Positions 7,719 through 14,520 of a DNA stretch of 18,506 nt are shown piece by piece; position 1 is the first letter of the stretch, and the number at the start of each line of letters is the position of its first letter. The notes below the pieces were generated by a model, which had not been told where the DNA came from, made no database searches, and worked only from the letters and a program-made list of their open reading frames with translations. Source of the stretch: CAYZEZ01 sp964477295 (GTDB lineage Bacteria; Bacteroidota; Bacteroidia; Bacteroidales; SM23-62); NCBI GenBank assembly GCA_964477295.1, contig CAYZEZ010000068.1, forward strand, positions 1-18,506. The letters are read 5' to 3'. A program made the translations under genes and the position numbers.

Positions 7719-8108
7719 ATGAAAAAAAACCTGATTCTTTCTCTAGTAGCTATCGCCCTTTTAGCTTTTTCCTGTACATCTGTCAGGAAAAGTATGTCAA
7801 CGGTTGGTGTGCAAGATTTAAAAATTGAACCGCTGGGGCCTAGCCAGTATGAAATCCTTGGAGAGGTCGAAGGATATGGTGAAGCTGCCAGGTTCCTGAT
7901 CTTTGGAGCCACTTTTAACAAGTTCTCCGACATTCCGGGTGTTGAAGGTAAAGCAGCCGGTAAAGCCATGTACAATGCCATCAGCATGCACGAAGGTGCC
8001 GATGTGTTGCTGGCACCGAAATATGAAACCGAAGTTTTTGATGCACTGATCTTCAAAAAGGCCAAGGTGAAGGTTAAGGCAAAAGCAGTAAGAATTATTG
8101 TTAAGTAG
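7719..8108 (+). CDS. Lipoprotein of unknown function
   Basis: The 129 aa product begins MKKNLILSLVAIALLAFSC: a basic start, a hydrophobic core and a lipobox LAFSC with Cys19 lipidated. The mature part contains LGPSQYEILGEVEGYGEAA, a Gly/Ala-rich middle with AAGKAMYNA, then GADVLLAPKYETEV, and a strongly basic Lys/Val repeat at the C-terminus (KAKVKVKAKAVRI). This looks like a small alpha/beta periplasmic lipoprotein domain common in Bacteroidota, with the form 'state of the protein X is hard to compute, so it gathers tag values' absent: no enzyme motif is visible. The ATG at 7719 follows an A-rich leader (CTAAAAAACGTTAAAAC) typical of the phylum. It is divergent from the caspase gene, sharing a 118-bp spacer, so the two may be co-regulated. 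Confidence 0.75.
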   Translation: MKKNLILSLVAIALLAFSCTSVRKSMSTVGVQDLKIEPLGPSQYEILGEVEGYGEAARFLIFGATFNKFSDIPGVEGKAAGKAMYNAISMHEGADVLLAPKYETEVFDALIFKKAKVKVKAKAVRIIVK

Positions 8109-8132
8109 TAACTGCAATTTTTCATCAAAGGG

Positions 8133-8220
8133 GAGGCTGTCTTAAAAGGTACAATTGGGTCATTCTGAACGTGTTTCAGAATCCGTATTTAGCTGAAAAG
8201 GTACTTTTGAGACAGCTTCT
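8133..8220. mobile_element. MITE-like element with imperfect terminal inverted repeats
   Basis: GAGGCTGTCTTAAAAGGTAC at 8133-8152 pairs with the complement of 8201-8219, which reads GAAGCTGTCTCAAAAGTAC; the arms differ by two substitutions and one indel. Ends of the GAGGCTGTCTCAAAA type are familiar from IS1182/IS5-like elements in Bacteroidota. The ~88-bp interior has no coding capacity but holds a perfect hairpin (8162-8182). No clear target duplication was seen. It fills the gap between the convergent lipoprotein and permease B genes and could also end transcription from both sides. Confidence 0.6.
8162..8182. terminator. Internal hairpin of the inverted-repeat element, possible bidirectional terminator
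   Basis: ATTCTGAA (8162-8169) and TTCAGAAT (8175-8182) form a perfect 8-bp stem around a 5-nt loop, nested inside the outer inverted repeat and between two convergent genes. No U-tract follows directly, so the terminator role is a guess from position. Confidence 0.35.
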
Positions 8221-8228
8221 ATTCTTTT

Positions 8229-10619
8229 CTACTCGTACCGCAGTGCATCGGATGGATTTGTATTGGCCACTTTCATGGTTTGAGCGACTACCGTGAACAG
8301 TGCAACCAGCATTCCAATAAGCGTGGCTATCAGAAAAATTTCCCAGCTTAGTTTAGTCCTGTAAGCAAATTCCTGAAGCCAGTTCTTTGCCCAGTACCAC
8401 GCTACCGGCCAGGCAATTACGCTCGATATCAATATGAGTAGAGCAAATTCCTTTGCCAGGATATAAGATATTCGCGAGCTGGATGCTCCCATCGCCTTCC
8501 TTATTCCAATTTCTTTTGTCCTCTGAGTGGCAATGAATGCAGCCAGGCCAAATAATCCAAGCATAGCGATGAATATGGCCAATCCTGCAAAATACCTGAA
8601 TATTTTCCCAAGCTTTTCATCGGTCCGATACAACCTGTCGAAATTTTCATCCATGAAGGTGTATTCGAATGGAATATCGGGGGAGAAATTATTCCATTCT
8701 TTTTCGATGATTTTCAGGGTCTCACCTACATCTGCCCCGCTGATTTTAATGTTAACGAAATTAAACCAGTCTTCGTTCCAGCCAAAGATCAAAGGTTCAA
8801 TGGGAGTGCGCAGCGATTTGAAATGAAAATCCTTCATTATCCCGATTATCTGGAATTTCTCAATTGGAAAGACTGTGATATACCAGCTTGGATGATCAAT
8901 GAATTTTCCCACCAGGCTATCAGGATCCATATCGAGATTTCTTGCCGATTCTTCATTGACCAGACACACATTCACACTATCTGTAGTCATATCCCAGGAA
9001 AAATTCCTTCCCTTTAGCAATTCAATTTCCATTACATCGAGGTAATCCGGATCGACTGAATATACATTTGGATTAAAATCAATCCCATCTATTGAAAATC
9101 CTTCCCAGTTACCACCCCTGCCGGGTACAGCGTGAGAAAATGTTATCCCTGTGATGTTTGGATAATTCAATAAATCCTGCTTGAAGAGTTCCTTGCTCTC
9201 TCCAATTTCACGTGAAAACTCCATAGTGATCAGTCGTTCTGTATTAAACCCTTTGTCTTTATTCTTAAGGTAACTCAGTTGCTTATAAACTACGATTGTT
9301 CCAATGATTAAAATAATGGAAATGCTGAATTGAAAAACGATTAAAACCTTCCTCAGAATTCCTGCCGACCGGCCGGTCGTTTTTTCTCCTTTCAGGACCA
9401 TCACAGGATTAAATGCAGTAAGATAAAATGCAGGATATAACCCGGCCATAACTCCAACTAATATAATCCCGGCCACAACGAGCAGAATATTGACCGGATT
9501 CTCCAGGTAGGCAATCCTGAGGTCTGCCCCGATAATGTTCTCAAACATGGGAAATACCAGTTCCACCAGCAGTAATCCAAGCAAACTTCCCATCAGTGTT
9601 ATGATGAGCGACTCCCCCAGAAATTGTATAATAAGCTTCCTGCGACTGGAGCCAACAACTTTTTTCAAGCCTACCTCCATAGACCTAAGGGAAGCACGGG
9701 CCGTGGATAGATTTATAAAATTAATACATGCGATAGCGATAATGAAAATGGCAATAATGGAAAAGATGACTACATACTGTTTGTTACCTGTTCTCTGATT
9801 AATAGAAGCAACATCCCTGGCAAAATATATATCTTTCAGGGGCCTGACATAAGCATGGTAATTGGCGCTGTCATCATCATGGCCATATATATCATAAAAC
9901 AGCTGATGAAAGAATATATCAATTTTTTTGCTAACAGTATCAATATCTGCCTTATCTTCAAGCAGGTAGTAAGTACTGTACTGATACGTTTTATAAGTAT
10001 ATAATCGCTCTTCCCCATACAATGCACCCAATGAAACAAACGACAACAGCACATCAAATTTGAGATGAAAATTTGGAGGATCAGCCACAATCCCTGTTAT
10101 GGTCAGGTCAACTCCAAATCCAGTCTTCATAACTTTTCCCACTGCATCAGAGGTACCGAAAACCTTATTTGCAAAGCTTTCTGTAAGTACAATTGTAAAT
10201 GGAGCAGTTAATGCGGTAGCCGGATCTCCATAGATCATCTCCAGGTCGAAAAAACTAAATATAGTGCTATCAACGATTGACATATATTCAACCGGAAATT
10301 TATTTTCCTCATAGTCGAAATAGAAATCACTCCATGTCTGGACCCTTAAAAAATTCTTGATTTCCGGGAGAGCTTTCATGCCATCGTATCCCATGGCTGA
10401 AGTTGTCCAGGATCTCAGTGCATTATTTCGCAGCCATTCCAGGCGACAGACCGTCTCCTGCTTTTCGTTGAATTTATCATAGCTAAGCTCATTCTGAACA
10501 TAATGCATGATCAGAATAAAAACGGCAATCCCAATGGCCAGGCCGGTAATGTTGATCAGGGTTATTCCACGGTTCCTGTACAGGTACCGGAATGCTGTTC
10601 TGATGTAGTATTTAAACAT
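8229..10619 (-). CDS. FtsX/MacB-type ABC transporter permease B, duplicated architecture
   Basis: The product is 796 aa from the ATG at 10619. This start was chosen because MFKYYIRTAFRYLYRNRG lines up with the starts of permeases A (MIQNFIKLTWRHFIRNP) and C (MIKSYLITAFRNLGKHK). The frame stays open to an ATG at 10712, which would add 31 residues. Helices are at about 20-42, 282-304, 333-357, 376-402, 424-446, 675-698, 720-745 and 758-780, with two large periplasmic domains. Coupling motifs are MEVGLKKVVGS (about 314-324) and KEIGIRKAMGA (702-712). It ends DALRYE. It shares its layout with permeases A and C but is clearly diverged, so this is not a recent duplication. It is divergent from the response regulator gene, and no ATPase partner is nearby. 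Confidence 0.92.
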   Translation of the reverse strand: MFKYYIRTAFRYLYRNRGITLINITGLAIGIAVFILIMHYVQNELSYDKFNEKQETVCRLEWLRNNALRSWTTSAMGYDGMKALPEIKNFLRVQTWSDFYFDYEENKFPVEYMSIVDSTIFSFFDLEMIYGDPATALTAPFTIVLTESFANKVFGTSDAVGKVMKTGFGVDLTITGIVADPPNFHLKFDVLLSFVSLGALYGEERLYTYKTYQYSTYYLLEDKADIDTVSKKIDIFFHQLFYDIYGHDDDSANYHAYVRPLKDIYFARDVASINQRTGNKQYVVIFSIIAIFIIAIACINFINLSTARASLRSMEVGLKKVVGSSRRKLIIQFLGESLIITLMGSLLGLLLVELVFPMFENIIGADLRIAYLENPVNILLVVAGIILVGVMAGLYPAFYLTAFNPVMVLKGEKTTGRSAGILRKVLIVFQFSISIILIIGTIVVYKQLSYLKNKDKGFNTERLITMEFSREIGESKELFKQDLLNYPNITGITFSHAVPGRGGNWEGFSIDGIDFNPNVYSVDPDYLDVMEIELLKGRNFSWDMTTDSVNVCLVNEESARNLDMDPDSLVGKFIDHPSWYITVFPIEKFQIIGIMKDFHFKSLRTPIEPLIFGWNEDWFNFVNIKISGADVGETLKIIEKEWNNFSPDIPFEYTFMDENFDRLYRTDEKLGKIFRYFAGLAIFIAMLGLFGLAAFIATQRTKEIGIRKAMGASSSRISYILAKEFALLILISSVIAWPVAWYWAKNWLQEFAYRTKLSWEIFLIATLIGMLVALFTVVAQTMKVANTNPSDALRYE

Positions 10620-10636
10620 GAGTTCATTGGTTAATG

Positions 10637-10644
10637 CAAATTTA
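10637..10644 (-). promoter_or_regulatory. Candidate -7 element for permease B
   Basis: Minus-strand TAAATTTG matches TAnnTTTG and lies 17 nt upstream of the ATG at 10619, which would give a very short leader. If used, it supports the shorter start. No -33 box is seen at good spacing. Confidence 0.25.
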
Positions 10645-10758
10645 ATCAGGAACCGGACCCAATTCATATATTTATTGGCTATTAGTCTGCCAAAATCAAT
10701 GCCACGCTTCATAAATACTTGTATAACTAGAAGTTACCCTGAAGTATGTTTCACCGAT

Positions 10759-10790
10759 TTTGAAAAATGTGTGCGATTTTGTTACATTTG
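10759..10790 (+). promoter_or_regulatory. Bacteroidota-type promoter for the regulator-kinase operon
   Basis: TTTG (10759-10762), a 20-bp spacer and TACATTTG (10783-10790) match the -33/-7 promoter used by the primary sigma factor of Bacteroidota. It lies 23 nt before the ATG at 10814. This is the best promoter match seen in the window and suggests housekeeping, not sigma-54, transcription of the operon. Confidence 0.6.
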
Positions 10791-10813
10791 GTGTGTGAAA
10801 ATGTTACTATTTT

Positions 10814-12187
10814 ATGGACAAGGAAGAAGCAAACATACTGATCATAGATGATGATTACGATGTTTTAAAATCGGCCCATGTATTCCTGAAGCGGTTCTAT
10901 TCATCTGTTGAGATAGAACAGATACCTGAGAATATCGTGCACAGGATTTCGGGTGAGGCATTTGATGTTGTACTGCTTGATATGAACTTTCAGAAGGGGA
11001 AAAGGGATGGAGAAGAAGGTTTTTACTGGTTAAAGCATATATTGAAGGAATCACCCGATCTGGTTGTGATCCTGATTACTGCCTATGGAGATGTTGACCT
11101 TGCCATCCGGGCCATAAAGGAAGGGGCTGTTGATTTTGTTTTAAAACCATGGAAAAACCAGAAATTACTGGCCACAATAAATGCTGCCCTGCAGCTTCGA
11201 AAATCCAAGTATGAAGTCGAGCATCTTCGTCACACACAGCAAAAACTTGTCGAAGATCAACATATGCACCATGGCCCTTTTATTGGAAACTCTGAAAAAA
11301 TCAATGATTGTAAATCCATCGTTGAAAAGGTAGCTGAAACAGATGCCGACATCCTTATACTAGGAGAAAATGGCACAGGCAAAGAGCTAATTGCCAGGCA
11401 TATACATAAATTATCGGACAGGAGCAACAGGATTTTTATTCCGGTTGACCTGGGTGCCCTTTCAGAAACGCTCTTTGAGAGTGAAATGTTTGGTCATGTT
11501 AAGGGTGCGTTTACAGATGCAAGGGAAGATAAACCGGGCCGGTTCGAAATGGCAGATAAAGGCACTATTTTCCTTGATGAGATTGGTAATCTTTCCCTTC
11601 CTCTTCAGTCAAAATTGCTTACAGTATTGCAAAACCGGAAAACCATCCGTATCGGATCGGTCAGGGAGATCCCGGTCGATTTCCGGCTAATATGCGCCAC
11701 CAACCAGTCGCTTAATAAGATGGCGGAACAGGGACAATTCAGGCGCGACCTGCTTTACCGGATCAACATGGTTGAGGTTCATGTCCCACCCATGCGTGAG
11801 AGGTTGGATGACCTGGCCCTGTTGTTCGATCACTTTTTCAATATGTATAAAAAGAAGTACAATAAACCAGCGTTGAAATACAGTCAGAAGACCATTGAAA
11901 AACTATCGAAATATGCCTGGCCGGGTAACGTCAGGGAATTGCAGCATGCCGTAGAGAGGGCCGTGATATTGAGTGACAGGAACCTCATGACCTATGCTGA
12001 TATCATGCCATTCAGCCCACCGGGAGGTACCACTTCTGTAAAAGACTTTACCAGTCTTGATGAAATGGAAAAACAGCATATCATCAGGATCATTGAAAAA
12101 AACAAAGGAAACATAACAAAGGCTGCTGAAGATCTGGGTATCTCGAGGACAGCTTTACACCGGAGAATAAACAAATATGGCTTATAG
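10814..12187 (+). CDS. NtrC-family sigma-54 response regulator
   Basis: This 457 aa activator has three domains. The receiver (about 5-125) has the acidic pocket Asp12-14, phospho-acceptor Asp56 in VVLLDMN, Thr89 and Lys111 in the LKPW loop. The AAA+ domain (about 155-385) has Walker A GENGTGKE (184-191), Walker B TIFLDE (251-256) and the sigma-54 contact loop GAFTDA (231-236), where GAFTGA is canonical. The C-terminal Fis-type helix-turn-helix is GNITKAAEDLGISRTALHRR (432-451). When phosphorylated it should form a ring, hydrolyse ATP and open RNA polymerase-sigma-54 promoter complexes. Its stop overlaps the start of the kinase gene by 11 nt, so the kinase is surely its partner. Targets are not shown, but the flanking permease genes are the obvious candidates. 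Confidence 0.95.
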   Translation: MDKEEANILIIDDDYDVLKSAHVFLKRFYSSVEIEQIPENIVHRISGEAFDVVLLDMNFQKGKRDGEEGFYWLKHILKESPDLVVILITAYGDVDLAIRAIKEGAVDFVLKPWKNQKLLATINAALQLRKSKYEVEHLRHTQQKLVEDQHMHHGPFIGNSEKINDCKSIVEKVAETDADILILGENGTGKELIARHIHKLSDRSNRIFIPVDLGALSETLFESEMFGHVKGAFTDAREDKPGRFEMADKGTIFLDEIGNLSLPLQSKLLTVLQNRKTIRIGSVREIPVDFRLICATNQSLNKMAEQGQFRRDLLYRINMVEVHVPPMRERLDDLALLFDHFFNMYKKKYNKPALKYSQKTIEKLSKYAWPGNVRELQHAVERAVILSDRNLMTYADIMPFSPPGGTTSVKDFTSLDEMEKQHIIRIIEKNKGNITKAAEDLGISRTALHRRINKYGL

Positions 12188-13547
12188 GAACTTCACAACA
12201 GGCATTATCATCAGGATAATTTTCCTTTTGATCTTTACCTATCTGAGCGGAACAACACTTGCACTGATAGGTGAAAAAGACCTTTTTTTCCTGCCCCTGA
12301 TTTTACTTGTCGTACTTATTTTACTATCCATTGAATTCATAATTTATGCTCACCGTACGAACCAGAACCTGGCCAAATTTATTTTACACCTGAAAAATGC
12401 CGATTTTACTTTCAGGTTCAATAATAAAAAAGCCGGCAAACCATATGTAAAATTATACGAAGCATTTGAGGAACTGACTGATATGATCAGGGACATCAAG
12501 ATAGAAAAAGAGGCGCAATTCAATTACCTTCAGACTATAGTAGGCCATATCAACATAGGGATCATTTCCCTGAAAGATGAAAATGAAATCGTCCTGATCA
12601 ATGATCCTGCAAAAAAGATATTAGGCATCTCTCAACCGGCCACATGGGAAGATATTTCAAAACAGCTGCCTGACTTTGGGAGAGCGGTCAGTGAATTGAA
12701 AGGAGGTGGAAGCAGGCTGGTTGAGTTTATCAAGGGAAATGATTTTAAGCGGTTATCGGTAAAAATATCCACCATGCTCATTCTGAAAGAAGAGTTCCGG
12801 ATCATTACGTTCCAGGATATCCGCGCAGAAATTGACTACAAGGAGGTTGAGGCATGGCATAAGCTGATCAGGATTTTACGGCATGAAATAATGAATTCTG
12901 TTACGCCCATTTCTTCCATGACCGAGACCATCCTGATGCTGGTTGAGGATCATATCGGCGGGCCCAGAAAGAGTGCCGAGCTTTCGGATGATGACATGAA
13001 TGATATTCTAACGAGTATTAAAACCATCCATGAGCGAAGTGAAGGATTATATGCCTTTGTAGAGAAATACAGGGAAATAAGCAAGATCCCTCCGCCGGTT
13101 ATGGAACAGGTCGGGGTAGAGGAATTGATGAACCATATCGTCAGGTTATTTGAGCAGGATCTGTTAGCTGAGGGGATCGACCTGGAGATCCGGACTACCA
13201 ATCCCACGTTAACCATCCGGGCTGACAAGCATCTCATCGAACAGGTACTGATCAACCTGATTAAAAACAGCATTGAAGCGCTTGGAAATAGCGACAATAA
13301 ATTCATCAGGATTATATCAGAGGGAACGGGGGTTACGCAGGCCATCCGGATCATAGACAATGGCTGCGGGATTGAAGAAGAAAACATGGAGGAGGTATTT
13401 ATACCCTTTTTCTCAACCAAGGAATCAGGATCAGGGATCGGATTGACCCTTTCCAGGCAGATTATGCAACTGCATGGAGGGAATGTCATTGCAGACAGTA
13501 AGCCAGGTAAAGAGACCACCTTCAGCCTGATATTTTACAGTGATTGA
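12177..13547 (+). CDS. NtrY-like membrane histidine kinase without periplasmic sensor domain
   Basis: The 456 aa kinase begins with two helices (about 9-31 and 38-57) joined by only a few residues (GEKDLF), so almost nothing is exposed to the periplasm. A linker is followed by a PAS-like domain (about 115-215, with NINIGIISLKDENEIVLIND). The phospho-acceptor is His236 in ILRHEIMNSVTPISS. The ATP-binding domain has the N-box (QVLINLIKNSIEAL, 356-369), G1 DNGCGI (394-399), F-box FIPFFSTK (408-415) and G2 GSGIGL (418-423). All catalytic motifs are intact. The order RR-HK with an 11-nt overlap points to translational coupling. The signal must be sensed in the membrane, in the cytoplasm through PAS, or through a partner protein; the adjacent permeases are possible partners (inference). 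Confidence 0.95.
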   Translation: MAYRNFTTGIIIRIIFLLIFTYLSGTTLALIGEKDLFFLPLILLVVLILLSIEFIIYAHRTNQNLAKFILHLKNADFTFRFNNKKAGKPYVKLYEAFEELTDMIRDIKIEKEAQFNYLQTIVGHINIGIISLKDENEIVLINDPAKKILGISQPATWEDISKQLPDFGRAVSELKGGGSRLVEFIKGNDFKRLSVKISTMLILKEEFRIITFQDIRAEIDYKEVEAWHKLIRILRHEIMNSVTPISSMTETILMLVEDHIGGPRKSAELSDDDMNDILTSIKTIHERSEGLYAFVEKYREISKIPPPVMEQVGVEELMNHIVRLFEQDLLAEGIDLEIRTTNPTLTIRADKHLIEQVLINLIKNSIEALGNSDNKFIRIISEGTGVTQAIRIIDNGCGIEEENMEEVFIPFFSTKESGSGIGLTLSRQIMQLHGGNVIADSKPGKETTFSLIFYSD

Positions 13548-13685
13548 TGGACATGAATTGGAAGAACCAGCTATCGCACGGCCTGACTCACTGGTCCCAC
13601 CAAAAAAAGTATTATACATAAGAAGCGACATATTAAAATAATTGATATACTTGCAGCTTGAAAATCACCCGGTTAAGATTATTTA

Positions 13686-14516
13686 ATGAAGCAGATATTC
13701 AAATTGTTACGCACAGGTTTTTCTACTGAGAATTACTACACCTCGATGAATAGTGCGCTCAAAAAGCTCAACAACGAATATACCATGCTCCATTATCCGT
13801 ATCATCAAAACGAAAAGGATACATTTATTGAGGCTCAGACTAACCTGACCGATTATTGTGTTTCACATGTTTATTCGATGGAAGATAAAGATGTGCTGGA
13901 GATTGGTTGCGGGAATGGCGTTCAGGCCAAATATATCCGGAGGAAGTTTAAGCCCGGGCATATTACGGGGATCGATTTGAATAATGCAAATATTGAAATC
14001 GCCAACAGTGAAAAGGAAAGAAAAGGATTGGAAAATATTGATTTTAAGATTGGGGATGCGCAGAAATTAGAGAATATTGCGGATCATTCGTATGATATTG
14101 TCGTGAATATTGAAAGTGCTTTTCATTACCCTGACAAAGCTTCATTCATCAGGGAGGTATACCGGGTTTTGAAGCCTGGCGGGCAATTCGTGATTGCCGA
14201 TATCCTGAACCGGCCTGATTACGACAGCAGGCAAAGTGTATGGAAGAGAAAGATGTTCCTGAATCACTGGTCCCTTAAGAATTACCATCGTGAGTTTGCG
14301 AAGGGAAAGCTGGAGTTAAGGCACCAGGAGGATATTACTTCAAACGTGATCAGGGGATTTGGTAATTACAGATCATGGCTTAAAAACAGGCCAAGGAACG
14401 GGTTTTTAAGTGACATTTTTTTTGATCTTTATTATAAGATCAACAGGCGACTGATCATCCATACGTTGAAAACCCGGCGACAGTATTATGTTTTTGCGGG
14501 TTCGAAGCCTGTTTAG
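13686..14516 (+). CDS. Class I SAM-dependent methyltransferase
   Basis: The 276 aa protein has a Rossmann-type methyltransferase core: motif I VLEIGCGNGV (70-79) binds SAM, the acidic residue at the end of strand 2 is in GIDLN (95-99), GDAQKL (123-128) contacts the adenine, and LKPGG (162-166) follows. ESAFHYPD (143-150) recalls the small-molecule/lipid methyltransferases of the tocopherol or phthiotriol type, which suggests a hydrophobic acceptor, but the true substrate is unknown. The basic C-terminal third (KNRPRNG, KINRRLI) may lie near the membrane. It starts 138 bp after the kinase on the same strand, so it may have its own promoter. A TATACTTG sequence at 13646-13653, one mismatch from TAnnTTTG, is a weak candidate. 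Its stop is 4 bp from the stop of convergent permease C. Confidence 0.88.
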   Translation: MKQIFKLLRTGFSTENYYTSMNSALKKLNNEYTMLHYPYHQNEKDTFIEAQTNLTDYCVSHVYSMEDKDVLEIGCGNGVQAKYIRRKFKPGHITGIDLNNANIEIANSEKERKGLENIDFKIGDAQKLENIADHSYDIVVNIESAFHYPDKASFIREVYRVLKPGGQFVIADILNRPDYDSRQSVWKRKMFLNHWSLKNYHREFAKGKLELRHQEDITSNVIRGFGNYRSWLKNRPRNGFLSDIFFDLYYKINRRLIIHTLKTRRQYYVFAGSKPV

Positions 14517-14520
14517 AGGA

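Noticed and set aside
7712..8128. Minus-strand 138-codon open frame
   Set aside because: It is antisense to the 7719-8108 lipoprotein gene, which has a good lipobox and an A-rich leader.
10685..10708. Sigma-54 -24/-12 promoter upstream of permease B (minus strand TGGCATTGATTTTGGCA)
   Set aside because: The GG to GC distance is one base too long and spacing is strict for sigma-54, so it is not convincing.
10620..10712. 31-residue N-terminal extension of permease B
   Set aside because: The extension has no counterpart in permeases A and C, whose starts align with the ATG at 10619.
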